From assembly GCA_903898675.1 (NCBI GenBank), contig CAIUGM010000022.1, forward strand, positions 1-64,000: a stretch of DNA of 64,000 nt, in the 5' to 3' direction. The position numbers and the translations under genes were made by a program. Source of the stretch: an uncultured Verrucomicrobiota bacterium (lineage in GTDB: Bacteria > Verrucomicrobiota > Verrucomicrobiia > Opitutales > Opitutaceae). Shown piece by piece: positions 1-8,685 of this stretch. The notes under the pieces were generated by a model. It had not been told where the DNA came from. It did not search any database and worked only from the letters and a program-made list of their open reading frames with translations. Every line of letters begins with the position of its first letter. Positions within the stretch are counted from its first letter, which is position 1.

Positions 1-1
1 C

Positions 2-253
2 CTCCCCATCCTCTACGTAAAGACCGGCTGCCCCTGGTGCACGGAGGTCATCGATTTTCTATCCGAGCACGGGATCGGCTACCGCCTGCAAAACGTGAGC
101 CAGGATTCCACCGCCCTGGCCGAGATGGAGCGGATCTCGCGTCAGACCAAGGCGCCCGTCCTCGACTGGCACGGCCGGATCCTCGCCGATTTTGGCGTGA
201 CCGAGCTCAAGCCGTTCCTGCGGCAGCAAAACCTGCAGTTTGAGGACAGCTGA
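2..253 (+). CDS. Glutaredoxin family protein (5' end outside window)
   Basis: The frame is open from the window edge to a TGA, so the start is missing. The visible 83 residues begin with a beta strand (LPILYVKTG) followed by the redox motif CPWC, then helix and strand segments ending in LKPFLRQQNLQFEDS. A short single thioredoxin-fold domain with CPWC near its N-terminus is typical of glutaredoxins, which reduce disulfides or glutathione mixed disulfides in the cytoplasm using glutathione. The canonical cis-proline region is present as KAPVLDWHG. Only a few N-terminal residues are probably lacking. Which client it serves cannot be told from here. Confidence 0.8.
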   Translation, partial: LPILYVKTGCPWCTEVIDFLSEHGIGYRLQNVSQDSTALAEMERISRQTKAPVLDWHGRILADFGVTELKPFLRQQNLQFEDS

Positions 254-329
254 GGGCGGCCGGCGGCTGAGCGGTTCAACTGAGTAACTGGCCCTCGGGC
301 CGGCTGCCAACAAGGGTACCAGGGATTTT

Positions 330-402
330 GTAGGGGCGCAGACTTGCTGCGCCCTTCGTCTACTGTTTCACGTTCGAGGGCGCAGCAAGTCTGCGCCCCT
401 AC
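330..402. repeat. Palindromic dispersed repeat, GGGGCGCAGACTTGC type, copy 1
   Basis: Near-perfect inverted repeat: the left arm starts GTAGGGGCGCAGACTTGCTG and the right arm is its reverse complement, separated by about 25 bases. The same element recurs at 26618-26760 and 59810-59882, always between genes. It would form a long hairpin in RNA or single-stranded DNA. No reading frame or transposase is associated, so it looks like a REP/MITE-like non-coding element. Confidence 0.8.
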
Positions 403-434
403 CACAACCGGGGGAGGCCGCCTGTGCCGGGCAC

Positions 435-467
435 AAAAAAACCGCCCCGGGAGTTACCCCGAGGCGG
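435..467 (-). terminator. Rho-independent terminator of the 30-residue ORF
   Basis: Reading the minus strand, a roughly 10-bp GC-rich stem (arm CCGCCTCGGG) with a short loop is followed at once by seven T residues. It starts 15 bases after the stop codon of the small ORF at 482-574, so it most likely ends that transcript. It is the only textbook intrinsic terminator I found in the window. Confidence 0.8.
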
Positions 468-481
468 CGTTATTTTCTTAC

Positions 482-574
482 TTAGTAACAGCTCTTCCGA
501 CTGTCAGTTGAGGCCATGAAGTAAATCACGGCAACCGTCAGCCAGGAGACTGCGATAGCGGCGATAGTCAGCAT
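482..574 (-). CDS. 30-residue single-span membrane microprotein, unknown function
   Basis: ATG-initiated ORF of 30 codons. The product begins MLTIAAIAVSWLTVAVIYFM, an uninterrupted hydrophobic stretch of about 20 residues suited to one membrane helix, followed by a short polar tail ASTDSRKSCY. An AAAAGGA ribosome-binding sequence lies about 10 bases before the ATG, and a small hairpin (CCGCT-tga-AGCGG, 596-608) sits just before it in the leader. A strong intrinsic terminator follows the stop. The combination of RBS, membrane helix and dedicated terminator makes a real gene likely, although the ORF is very short. I do not recognise a family. It could act on a membrane complex, as many bacterial microproteins do, but that is inference. 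Confidence 0.62.
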   Translation of the reverse strand: MLTIAAIAVSWLTVAVIYFMASTDSRKSCY

Positions 575-1008
575 TGACGTTTCGTCCTTTTATTTCCGCT
601 TGAAGCGGCGGTATAGGCCCCTTCCCGCTAGGGTTGGAGCGATTTCAATCAACGGCCCGAAAGGCACCCAGCACCATTCGGTCGAACACTAAGATGCTGC
701 CCTGAACCCGGATTGCAAGTGTCGCAGGTTATATTTTTATATCATTGTTCATTAGTGCTTAATAATCAACTATGCGGTCGATTTAAGAGGGCAAACCTGC
801 CTGAAATCCACTGCGTTCCCGACCAGCTCTTTCCTAGCGTCAAACCGTCACATGGCCGCTAAAAACCAGCATGTGGCACTTAGGGGATTTTACATCTGCT
901 CGATTCAAGCCGGACCAGGAAACCGGAGTCGGCGACCCCGGCTACATCGCGGAAAAGTTCGCCCGCCACGCCTGGGTTGTTCGTTAATTTGACTCAACCG
1001 ACCCCGGC
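575..1008. other. Gene-poor intergenic stretch with AT-rich leader
   Basis: No convincing coding region. Bases about 720-790 are markedly AT-rich for this genome and may hold promoter sequence for the microprotein gene transcribed leftwards, but I could not place -10/-35 boxes with confidence. Near 925-950 there is a fragment (GTCGGCGACCCCGGCTAC) of the palindromic repeat seen complete at 29306-29368. Confidence 0.5.
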
Positions 1009-1173
1009 ATGAAAAAGCCCACCCAAGACGAAAGAAAACACCGCTGCACCCGCAAGCGGCGCTACCGCACGCAAGGTGACGCCTTGGATGCCGCGTTGCT
1101 GGCCGGAGTGGAGCGTCAGCGTCAGGCCTACCGTTGTACGCTCTGCGGCCACTGGCATCTGACGTCAGTGTGA
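1009..1173 (+). CDS. Small zinc-ribbon-like protein (54 residues)
   Basis: ATG-initiated 54-codon ORF. The product is very basic at the N-terminus (MKKPTQDERKHRCTRKRRYR) and ends YRCTLCGHWHLTSV. The C-terminal CxxC plus the HWH segment, with a further Cys at position 13, looks like a small zinc-binding knuckle. Short proteins ending in a similar C-x-x-C-G-x-W-H-L-T pattern are common and uncharacterised in many bacteria and phages. No clear Shine-Dalgarno sequence is visible, and the function is unknown; nucleic-acid binding would suit the charge. Confidence 0.5.
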   Translation: MKKPTQDERKHRCTRKRRYRTQGDALDAALLAGVERQRQAYRCTLCGHWHLTSV

Positions 1174-1224
1174 ATGCGTGCAGCGGATTGAGGCCAACCC
1201 GCTCCACCATTGGGCGGGAATCCG

Positions 1225-1650
1225 TCAGACCAGCGTCGCGGTGAGCGAGATGGTGGCGTTGAGGAGGCGCGAGATCGGGCAGTTGGCCTTGGCCGCGGCG
1301 GCGATCTCGTTGAACTTGGCGGGATCGATGCCGGGAATCTTCGCGGTCAGGACGAGGTGGGAGGCCGTGACGGTCCAGCCCTTCGGCGGCACGTTATCCA
1401 GGCTCACCTCGGCGGTGACCTCGAGCCGCTCAGGCGTGAGGCCCGCTTCGCCGAGGGCGGCGGACAGGGCCATCGCGAAGCAGCCGGAGTGCGCCGCGGC
1501 GATGAGTTCCTCGGGATTCGTGCCGGCGCCGGACGCGAAGCGTGAGGCGAAAGAGTATTGGGTGTCGCGCAGGGCGCCACCGGGAGCGGTGAGCGAGCCC
1601 TTGCCTTCCTTGAGTGAGCCTTGCCAGACAGCGGTAGCGGTGCGTTTCAT
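1225..1650 (-). CDS. osmC: OsmC-family organic hydroperoxide reductase
   Basis: The 141-residue product matches the length of OsmC (about 143). It opens MKRTATAVWQGSLKEGKGSL as OsmC proteins do, carries the peroxidatic cysteine in HSGCFAMAL (Cys57) and the resolving cysteine in NCPISRLL (Cys123), and has R38 and E47/E48 in the usual active-site region. OsmC reduces organic hydroperoxides in the cytoplasm with dithiol reductants and is generally stress-induced. An upstream in-frame ATG would add 19 residues, but the family fit favours the internal start used here. It stands alone, followed downstream by a secreted esterase gene in the same direction but 137 bases from it. Confidence 0.9.
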   Translation of the reverse strand: MKRTATAVWQGSLKEGKGSLTAPGGALRDTQYSFASRFASGAGTNPEELIAAAHSGCFAMALSAALGEAGLTPERLEVTAEVSLDNVPPKGWTVTASHLVLTAKIPGIDPAKFNEIAAAAKANCPISRLLNATISLTATLV

Positions 1651-1787
1651 GATGGGTCGGGGGTTGAGGGTGAACGGAAACGGAAGCCACTTCCGCCCAC
1701 TCTGCAAATTGGCGAATGGAATCGAAGTCCCATAGCGGGGCCCGCGCAGACGCCTGTGCAGAACGTAGCGCCGGCCCTACAACCTGA

Positions 1788-2648
1788 TCACTGGGCAGGC
1801 TTCAACAGTCCGCGGTCATCCAGCCAGTCGGCCATGCGTTGCGGCCAGCCCTTGATGGCGGCAAAGGTGGAGCGATCGCCCATATTGAAGGCGTGTTTGC
1901 CCTGGGCAATGAAGTGGGCCTCGACCGAGACCTTGGCGTCGCGGAATTTCTCCAGCAGCTCGAGCGTGACCTTGTCGCAGCCGTACTCGTCATCGTTCGC
2001 GCAGACCAAAAAGGCCGGCGGGGCGTTGGCCGGGATTTTCCTCGGCGGATTGCCGCCGGGATAAACCATCAGCTGGAAATTCGGCCGCCCGTTGAGCCGG
2101 TCGATGGGATCGGCCGCCTTGGGGTCGCCGTCGCCCGGCTCGAAGGCGACCATCATCACCACGGCGCCGCCGGCGGAAAAGCCGAGCATGCCGACGCGGT
2201 TCGGGTCGACGTGAAACTCCGCCGCCCGGCTGCGCACCAGCCGCAGGGCGCGGTAGGCATCCTCGCGCACATTATCCAGGCTGTAGGGCGAGTGCGCCTC
2301 GTTCGGCAGCCGGTACTTCAGCACAAACACCGTCACACCGAGCGGATTCAGGAAATCGGCCACCTGCTTGCCCTCCGCATTGAAGACCAGTTCGCGGAAG
2401 CCGCCACCGGGCGCGACCACCACCGCACAGCCATTGGCCTTGCCGGCCGGCGGGAGAAACACCGTGAGCGACGGATTGTGAATGTTCTTCACCCACCAAT
2501 CCTTGGCCTGCTCGGGCTCGTTGCGGCGGGCCTCAAAGCCGGGGGCGCCGTTCGCCCAGAGTGGAATCACCTCCGGGGTTTCGGCGCGCAGCCAGCCGGT
2601 GAGAACGGAAAAGACCAGGAGGACGGGGAGCAGGCTTTTGGGGTTCAT
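1788..2648 (-). CDS. Secreted alpha/beta-hydrolase (esterase / BD-FAE-like)
   Basis: 286 residues with a Sec signal (MNPKSLLPVLLVFSVLTGWLRA). The oxyanion region is VVVAPGGGF, corresponding to HGGG in related esterases; the nucleophile elbow is GFSAGG; the acid lies in CANDDEYG and the histidine in QGKHAFNMG. This layout matches the xylan-esterase-like and BD-FAE-like alpha/beta-hydrolases that remove acyl groups from plant polysaccharides. The substrate is not determined by sequence, but the GH5, GH26 and GH35 enzymes nearby make a role in plant cell-wall degradation plausible. It is divergent from the L,D-transpeptidase gene, the two starts being about 105 bases apart. Confidence 0.8.
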   Translation of the reverse strand: MNPKSLLPVLLVFSVLTGWLRAETPEVIPLWANGAPGFEARRNEPEQAKDWWVKNIHNPSLTVFLPPAGKANGCAVVVAPGGGFRELVFNAEGKQVADFLNPLGVTVFVLKYRLPNEAHSPYSLDNVREDAYRALRLVRSRAAEFHVDPNRVGMLGFSAGGAVVMMVAFEPGDGDPKAADPIDRLNGRPNFQLMVYPGGNPPRKIPANAPPAFLVCANDDEYGCDKVTLELLEKFRDAKVSVEAHFIAQGKHAFNMGDRSTFAAIKGWPQRMADWLDDRGLLKPAQ

Positions 2649-2752
2649 GCCCAGAGTCTGGCCGGGCGGAGCGAAAAGGCCAGCGCGCCGTGGCGACCGG
2701 GGGATTCATTTCCGCATTTTCATTTCCGTTTCCTCGGGCATGGTGCTCGCTC

Positions 2753-3796
2753 ATGCGTCCGTCCCGGTGGCTGCCCCTGCTCTGTCTGCTCGCGTTCGCC
2801 GCGGGCGGGACGGTCCGCGCCCAAACCGGGGCAGCAGCCCCCGATCCGGCCCAGAGCGAGGTCCCGCCCGACCCGGCCGACACCGTGGCGGCCCCGGCGG
2901 AAGAACCGGAATCCATGACCCCGCCGGCCCCGGAAAACCTGCGCCCGGTCGAGAACTGGCTCGAGGCCCAGGTCGAGCTGGCGCGCCGCGGTTTCTCCAG
3001 CGGCTCGATCGACGGCGTGCGCGGTGCGCAATCCGCCGCGGCCCTCCGCGCCTTCCAGCGCAACACCGGGCTGCGCGAAAACGGGGAACTGGACCAGGTC
3101 ACGCGCGAAAATCTCCTGCTCACCGCACCGGCGCTGATGCTGCATGTGCTCACGGCCGAGGAGCGCGGCTCCCTCCAGCCGGTCGCCGATACGTGGCTCG
3201 GCAAGTCCGAGCAGACGGCGCTGGCCTACGCGAGCGTGCTTGAGCTGGTGGCCGAGCAGCACCATGCCAGTCCCAATTTCTTGAAAAAAATCAACCCCGG
3301 CCTCGACTGGGACGCGCTCCTGCCCGGCGCGACGATCAAGGTGCCCGCGGTCGAGCACGCGGCCATCGCCGGACACGCGGCGCAGTTGCAGATCCACCTC
3401 GCCGCGCACGAGCTCGAGGCCACCGACGACACGGGCCGCGTGATCGCCCACTTTCCCGTGAGCATCGCCCGCAACGTCGAGAAGCGTCCTGTCGGCGAAC
3501 TGCATGTCACGGTCGTCATTCCGGACCCGAACTACACGTTCGACCCCGAGGTTTTCCCCGAGTCCGCCGAGGCCAAGGAACTCGGCCGCAAACTCATTTT
3601 GCCACCCGGCCCCAACAACCCCGTCGGCGTCGCGTGGATCGGACTCGACCGGACCGGCTACGGCATCCACGGCACGCCCGAGCCCGAGAAGGTCGGCCGC
3701 ACGGAATCGCACGGCTGCTTCCGCCTCGCCAACTGGGACGCCCGCACCCTGCTCGCCCTCGCCTGGACCGGCCTGCCGGTGATGGTCGAGCCGTAA
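2753..3796 (+). CDS. Secreted L,D-transpeptidase with peptidoglycan-binding domain
   Basis: 347 residues. The signal peptide runs through about residue 23 (ends TVRAQ) and is followed by a proline/alanine-rich spacer. Residues ~66-123 form a peptidoglycan-binding-1 helix bundle, with AALRAFQRNTGL as the hallmark. Residues ~155-198 (AYASVLELVAEQHHA to PGATIKVPAV) resemble a LysM motif. Residues ~212-345 are the YkuD catalytic domain with H306 in GYGIHGTP and SHGCFRL (H320, C322). Such enzymes form 3-3 peptidoglycan cross-links or anchor proteins to the wall in the periplasm. A longer start at 2690 would precede the signal peptide and is less likely. Confidence 0.9.
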   Translation: MRPSRWLPLLCLLAFAAGGTVRAQTGAAAPDPAQSEVPPDPADTVAAPAEEPESMTPPAPENLRPVENWLEAQVELARRGFSSGSIDGVRGAQSAAALRAFQRNTGLRENGELDQVTRENLLLTAPALMLHVLTAEERGSLQPVADTWLGKSEQTALAYASVLELVAEQHHASPNFLKKINPGLDWDALLPGATIKVPAVEHAAIAGHAAQLQIHLAAHELEATDDTGRVIAHFPVSIARNVEKRPVGELHVTVVIPDPNYTFDPEVFPESAEAKELGRKLILPPGPNNPVGVAWIGLDRTGYGIHGTPEPEKVGRTESHGCFRLANWDARTLLALAWTGLPVMVEP

Positions 3797-3861
3797 GGAC
3801 GGAACGCGTTGACGTCTTGTGGCAGGGCAGCGCTTGCCGGCCCTACGGCTGACTTAATTTG

Positions 3862-4383
3862 TCACTGTCCGCCGCCCGTGGCGCGGCCGCCGTCCTTGAT
3901 CGTCTTGACGAAGGTGTAGTCGATGTCCCACGGGAAGAAGATCCACTTGCTCTGCTTGAACTCCTTCACGCAGGTGTCGACGATCGGCCGGCCCGCGGGC
4001 TTGGCGTAAAGCGTGGCGAAATGCGCCTTGGGCAGCAGCTGCCGGACAAACTGCGCGGTCTTGCCGGTGTCCACCAGGTCGTCGATCAGCAGGAACCCGT
4101 CGCCATCGCCCGCCACGCCCTTGAGCACCTGGATCGAGCCCTGCGACTGCGCCGCGCCGCCCGCCGGGCCCGCGCCGTAGCTCGCGACACAGATGGTGTC
4201 GACCACCCGGATCTCCAGCTCGCGCGCCACCAGCGCCGCCGGCACGAGGCCGCCGCGGGTGATGGCGATGATCCCCTTCCACGTGCCGATCTTGTGCAAC
4301 AGCTCCGACAGGTAGCGCGCATCGCGGTGCAGCTCGGCCCAGGAAATGACAATTTCGTCTTCGTAGCGGGAAGGGGTACTCAT
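3862..4383 (-). CDS. gpt: Xanthine-guanine phosphoribosyltransferase
   Basis: 173 residues from the chosen ATG (MSTPSRYEDE). Hallmarks of Gpt are present: IAITRGGLVPAALVARELEI, then the PRPP loop LIDDLVDTGKTAQ, and the C-terminal signature KWIFFPWD. Gpt transfers phosphoribose from PRPP to guanine, xanthine and hypoxanthine in purine salvage, at the inner face of the membrane or in the cytosol. It is longer than E. coli Gpt (152) because of a glycine/alanine-rich insert (YGAGPAGGAAQSQGS) and a C-terminal tail. The upstream ATG ten codons earlier is possible. Confidence 0.93.
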   Translation of the reverse strand: MSTPSRYEDEIVISWAELHRDARYLSELLHKIGTWKGIIAITRGGLVPAALVARELEIRVVDTICVASYGAGPAGGAAQSQGSIQVLKGVAGDGDGFLLIDDLVDTGKTAQFVRQLLPKAHFATLYAKPAGRPIVDTCVKEFKQSKWIFFPWDIDYTFVKTIKDGGRATGGGQ

Positions 4384-4576
4384 GGTGGAGAAGTTGCCGC
4401 GATGGCATGCCACGCCGGCGCGCGAGTCAATGCTCCGTGTCGGCCGCCGGGGGACGTTTTCAGAATGATTGTCATCCTGGGCACCGCGAAGAATGACATG
4501 CCTGCGACTTGATTTTTGGGGTCCCCCGTTTTGCCCGGCGCTGTTTCACTCTAGCCATGGCCACCATCCGTGCTAG

Positions 4577-5581
4577 GTGTCTTCCGTGCCTTACCCCCGC
4601 CGGATCCTCGCCCTGCTCGCCGCCGCCCTCCTGCTCTCCCCCGGCCTGGCCGCCGCGAGCCCGGGCATCGTCACCCAGCACGGGTTGCTGCGCGTGGAGG
4701 GCAACAAGCTCGTCGGCGCCGACGGCCAGGCGGTGAGCCTGGCCGGCGTCAGCTTTGGCTGGAGCCAGTGGGAGGCGGCGCCGTACTACAACGCGAAGGT
4801 CGTGAACTGGCTGCAGGAGGACTGGAAGGCCGGCCTCGTCCGCGCCGCGCTGGGACTCGATCCCACCGGTTACCTCGGCCATCCCGCAAGGGAGAAGGCG
4901 CGGGTCTGCGCCGTGGTCGACGCCGCCATCGCCGCCGACCTCTACGTCCTGATCGACTGGCACGACCATCACGCCAACGAGCACACCGCGCTCGCGGTCG
5001 CCTTCTTCCAGGAGATGGCCCGCAAATACGGCCACCGGGCGAATGTGATGTACGAGATCTTCAATGAGCCGATCAAGGGCCTGACCTGGGCCCGGGACGT
5101 GAAGCCCTACGCCGAGACCGTCATCGCGGCCATCCGCGCGATCGATCCCGACAACCTGATCATCGTCGGCACGCCCAACTGGTCGCAGGACGTCGACGTC
5201 GCCGCCGCCGATCCGATCAAGGCGGAGAACATCGCCTACACCCTGCACTTCTACGCCGGCACCCATAAGCAGGAACTGCGCGACAAGGCCGTCGTCGCCA
5301 TGAACAAGGGCCTGCCGTTGTTCGTCACCGAATGGGGCACCTGCGACGCCTCCGGCGCCGGCCCGGTCGACGTCGAGTCAACCCGGGTCTGGATGGAATT
5401 CATGCGCCAGTGGCAGCTGAGCCACTGCAACTGGGCGATCTACGACAAGGCCGAGACCGCCGCGATCATCGTGCCCGGGGCCACCGCCCAGGGTGGGTGG
5501 ACGGCCAAGGAACTCACCGCGTCCGGCCGCCTCGCCCGCGAGTGGGTGCGCAACTGGGCGAAGTATTCCGCGGCGCGCTGA
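4577..5581 (+). CDS. Secreted GH5 endoglucanase (cellulase)
   Basis: 334 residues starting at GTG; no ATG lies between the gene and the preceding stop at a sensible place, and a second GTG is 9 bases downstream. A signal peptide covers about residues 5-27 (ILALLAAALLLSPGLAAA). The rest is one GH5 barrel: LIDWHDHH, acid/base E164 in YEIFNEP, HFYAGTH, and nucleophile E252 in VTEWGT, matching subfamily-2 cellulases. These cleave internal beta-1,4-glucosidic bonds with retention. There is no carbohydrate-binding module, so it may act on soluble or amorphous glucan. Exact substrate is inferred from the family. Confidence 0.9.
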   Translation: MSSVPYPRRILALLAAALLLSPGLAAASPGIVTQHGLLRVEGNKLVGADGQAVSLAGVSFGWSQWEAAPYYNAKVVNWLQEDWKAGLVRAALGLDPTGYLGHPAREKARVCAVVDAAIAADLYVLIDWHDHHANEHTALAVAFFQEMARKYGHRANVMYEIFNEPIKGLTWARDVKPYAETVIAAIRAIDPDNLIIVGTPNWSQDVDVAAADPIKAENIAYTLHFYAGTHKQELRDKAVVAMNKGLPLFVTEWGTCDASGAGPVDVESTRVWMEFMRQWQLSHCNWAIYDKAETAAIIVPGATAQGGWTAKELTASGRLAREWVRNWAKYSAAR

Positions 5582-5609
5582 GCGGGAAGGCCGGGTTCCA
5601 CCTTACCGC

Positions 5610-6131
5610 TTACGCCTTCAGCAGGCAGCAGTGCTTGTACTTCTTGCCGCTGCCGCACGGGCACGGGTCGTTCCGGCCGGGCTTGGGCGCGGCGGCCTTG
5701 TACGGCACCGGCCCCTCGCGCACGGCGCGGGTGTAGATCCAAGCGCCGTCCTGCCGGACAAACTCGGCCTTTTCCTCGAGCACCTGCTCGACGCCCTGCT
5801 CCTCGCCATAGGCGGTGAAGGTCACGTACGCCGTGTCCGGGTTGGGGCCGACGTCGTGTGCATGCACCACGAGTTTTTTCCACTGGAGCGTCGGTACCTC
5901 GGGATCCTGTATGAATTTCTGCTTCGAGGTCGGCCGGTAGGTGCGGTGCAGGAAGAGCGTGTCGTAGGTCACGTGCGCCGTGAACCGGGCGCGCATCAGC
6001 TGCTCGGCGGTCACCGCCAGCCGGGCGCCGGAGATGACCGGCTCGCAGCAATCCCCGAACAGTTTGCCGCTGCCGCAGGGGCAGGACTGGTCGCGTTGCG
6101 GTTTGGTCGGAGTGAGCGGGGCGTTGGCCAT
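5610..6131 (-). CDS. YchJ-family protein with two SEC-C motifs
   Basis: 173 residues. A SEC-C zinc motif occurs near the N-terminus ([13 protein letters not shown]) and again at the C-terminus ([13 protein letters not shown]), bracketing an NTF2-like middle domain ([14 protein letters not shown] to GAWIYTR). This is the arrangement of the YchJ/UPF0225 family. SEC-C motifs bind zinc and, in SecA, contact SecB and ribosomes, but the job of YchJ is not settled. The gene is convergent with the cellulase and divergent from the helicase gene. Confidence 0.88.
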   Translation of the reverse strand: MANAPLTPTKPQRDQSCPCGSGKLFGDCCEPVISGARLAVTAEQLMRARFTAHVTYDTLFLHRTYRPTSKQKFIQDPEVPTLQWKKLVVHAHDVGPNPDTAYVTFTAYGEEQGVEQVLEEKAEFVRQDGAWIYTRAVREGPVPYKAAAPKPGRNDPCPCGSGKKYKHCCLLKA

Positions 6132-6246
6132 CGTTTAGGAGTAGAGGAACCCGTGCGTCCGACGCGAGGGGAAATCCGGCTCCGGTTTCATTAGTGTCGA
6201 TTCGTGCGGATTAGTGGTTCAACTGCCTGCGTCCGTTTTCGCCGCC

Positions 6247-8670
6247 ATGCTCCGCCTTCTCCTGCCCCCCAACCTCACGGTCGCCGCCCAGCGGGATGCG
6301 ATTGCGGTCCGGCTGGAACTCGACCTCGCCGCCCCGCCGCCGCCCGCGCTGATGGCCGGCCTGGCGGTCCTGCAACGGATCGGGGCCAGGCCCGTGCCGG
6401 TCTCCTTCCTGCAGCTCACGCGCGCGCAGCTGGGCGAGCTGACCGACGCCCTCGCCGGCCAGCCGGTGTTTTTCTGGATCAACCGGCCGGCGACGCCCAT
6501 CGCCTGGAACGGCGCGGACCTCGCGGGCGTCGATGAGCATCTCAGCGCCCCGTCCGCGGCAAACCCCGCGGCACCGGCGCCGGCCGCCCCGCCCGCCGGC
6601 CGGGCCCGCGCCCGTGAATCCGACGAGTGGAAGCCCATGACCGTCGACGGCTCCGAGCATTTCCTCGCCATCACCCTGCCTTCGCGCGACGCCGACAATT
6701 ACCAGGAAATCTGGGAGCTGCTGCGCCGCACCGGCTTCATCCTCGAGCCGACCAACGGCAAGTTCTGGCTGCGCAACCGGCACAAGGCCCTGAATTTCCT
6801 CGCGACCCACGGCACCGAGCTGCGCGAGCAGCACGGGGCGGAGTTCACCGAGAATTTCGAGCGCAACACCGCGCACATCCGGCCGGTCGGGATGGACGCC
6901 GTGGTCAAGGAACAGGGCGACGGCTACGACGTGACCCTCGGCCTGCAGGCCGGGGAGGCCACCGAGCTGGAAATCCTCAACGCGGTGAACACCAGCCGCA
7001 GCTACATCGAAAGCGGCCAGGGCATCTACCTCGTCGATCCCGTCCGCCTCGCGCAGTTGCAGGCGGCGCACCAGGCGCTCGCGGGCGCACCCGAGGCGCC
7101 GGGCGGCCTGCGCCGGCAGCACCGCATTGTCCGCGCACGCGTCGCCGAGGTGCAGGAGATCCTCGCCGGGGCGGCGCCGCACTTCCAGCCCCCCGAGACC
7201 TGGCGTGCACGCAGTACCGCGCTGCACCAGCTCGCCACGCTCACGCCGGCGCCGGTGCCCGCGGCGCTGACGGCGGTGCTGCGGCCCTACCAGAGGCTCG
7301 GGGTCGCGTGGCTCTGGTACCTTTACGGCCAGCAGCTCGGCGGCATTCTCGCGGATGAAATGGGCCTCGGCAAAACCCTGCAGGCCCTCGCGCTGCTGGC
7401 CGCCCGGCACGCGCGCCCGCCGTCGGCACGCGGGGCGGCGGCCGATGCGCGCCTGCCCGCGCTCGTCGTCTGCCCGGCGTCGCTGATGGAAAACTGGCGG
7501 CGCGAGGCGGCGCGGTTCACCCCGCAGCTCGCCGTGCTCGTCCACCACGGCGGCGCGCGGCACGAGACGGCCGCGGCTTTCGCCGGGCACGACCTGATCA
7601 TCACGTCGTACGGCACGCTGACGCGGGACGACGAGCTCTTCGCCGCGATCGAGTTCGATGTCATCCTCGCCGACGAGGCCCAGCACCTGAAGAACCGCCG
7701 CACGCAGGCCGCGCAGTCGCTGCGGACGCTGCGCGGCCGCGGCCGCTTCCTGCTGACGGGCACGCCGCTGGAAAACTCGCTCGACGACCTGCGCTCGCTC
7801 TTCGAGTACCTGATGCCCGGTTTCCTCGCCCCGGTGCCGGCGGGCGTGCGCGGCGGCGACCGCGCGTGGTACGACGAGCGCCTGCGGATCCAGACCGCGC
7901 CGTACATTCTCCGCCGCACCAAGCTCGCGGTCGCGCCCGAGCTGCCGGAAAAGATCGAGCAGGTCATCTACTGCGAACCGACGCCCGCGCAGGCGGCGCT
8001 CTACCGCCGGATGCAGGAAAAATCCGAGCAGGAACTCTACCGGCTCGCCGCCACGGGCGCCTCCGAGGGCGCGCTGCACCTGGCCACGCTGACCCAGCTG
8101 CTGCGGCTGCGCCAGATCTGCTGCGACCCGCGGCTGCTCCAGGACGAGACGGCCGACTCCGCCAAGCTCGAGGCCTTCCGCGAGCTGCTCGCCGAGAGCA
8201 TCGACGAGGGGCACCGCATGCTGGTGTTCTCGCAGTTCACCTCGCTGCTTGCGCTGCTGCGCGCGGAACTGGAGGCGCAGGGCGTGGCGTTCTGCTACCT
8301 CGACGGCGGCATGACGGCGAAGGCGCGGCAGGCCGCGGTGGACCGCTTCCAGGCCGACGACCGGGTCCCGGTGTTCCTCATTTCACTTAAGGCCGGCGGC
8401 ACGGGCCTGAACCTCACCGGCGCGGATGTGGTCGTGCACTACGACCCGTGGTGGAACCCGGCGGCGGAGGCGCAGGCGACGGACCGCACGCACCGCATCG
8501 GGCAGACGAAGGTCGTGACCAGCTACCGGCTGATCTGCACCGGCACCGTCGAGGAAAAGGTCATGGCGCTGCAGGACACCAAGCGGGCGCTGCTCGCGGA
8601 TGTGTTCGAGGCCAGCGACGCCGCGGCGGCAAAGCTCGGGCTCGCGGATTTGCGCGAGCTGCTCAAGTGA
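6247..8670 (+). CDS. SNF2-family DEAD/H-box helicase (RapA/HepA-like)
   Basis: 807 residues from the ATG at 6247. The GTG at 6214 lies inside a dispersed repeat (GGATTAGTGGTTC), so I reject that start. Residues 1-~330 are a family-specific N-terminal part rich in alanine and charged residues. The motor follows: Walker A in DEMGLGKTLQALALL, Walker B DEAQHLKN, motif III LLTGTPLENSLDDL, then helicase C with GGTGLNLTGADVVVHYD, WWNPAAEAQATDRTHRIGQ and motif VI. Bacterial SNF2 proteins translocate on double-stranded DNA and remodel RNA polymerase or other DNA-bound proteins. It is a single gene with no methyltransferase or nuclease neighbour, so a defence role is not indicated. Confidence 0.9.
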   Translation: MLRLLLPPNLTVAAQRDAIAVRLELDLAAPPPPALMAGLAVLQRIGARPVPVSFLQLTRAQLGELTDALAGQPVFFWINRPATPIAWNGADLAGVDEHLSAPSAANPAAPAPAAPPAGRARARESDEWKPMTVDGSEHFLAITLPSRDADNYQEIWELLRRTGFILEPTNGKFWLRNRHKALNFLATHGTELREQHGAEFTENFERNTAHIRPVGMDAVVKEQGDGYDVTLGLQAGEATELEILNAVNTSRSYIESGQGIYLVDPVRLAQLQAAHQALAGAPEAPGGLRRQHRIVRARVAEVQEILAGAAPHFQPPETWRARSTALHQLATLTPAPVPAALTAVLRPYQRLGVAWLWYLYGQQLGGILADEMGLGKTLQALALLAARHARPPSARGAAADARLPALVVCPASLMENWRREAARFTPQLAVLVHHGGARHETAAAFAGHDLIITSYGTLTRDDELFAAIEFDVILADEAQHLKNRRTQAAQSLRTLRGRGRFLLTGTPLENSLDDLRSLFEYLMPGFLAPVPAGVRGGDRAWYDERLRIQTAPYILRRTKLAVAPELPEKIEQVIYCEPTPAQAALYRRMQEKSEQELYRLAATGASEGALHLATLTQLLRLRQICCDPRLLQDETADSAKLEAFRELLAESIDEGHRMLVFSQFTSLLALLRAELEAQGVAFCYLDGGMTAKARQAAVDRFQADDRVPVFLISLKAGGTGLNLTGADVVVHYDPWWNPAAEAQATDRTHRIGQTKVVTSYRLICTGTVEEKVMALQDTKRALLADVFEASDAAAAKLGLADLRELLK

Positions 8671-8685
8671 GCGCGCGACCGGGCG

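Noticed and set aside
1225-1240. Convergent or overlapping gene to osmC on the plus strand (1178-1735, 185 codons)
   Set aside because: Product is the antisense of OsmC with no recognisable features.
6211-8214. Long minus-strand ORF (667 codons) opposite the SNF2 helicase
   Set aside because: Arises from GC-rich codon bias; the plus frame has all SNF2 motifs and the minus product is low-complexity Arg/Gly/Ala.
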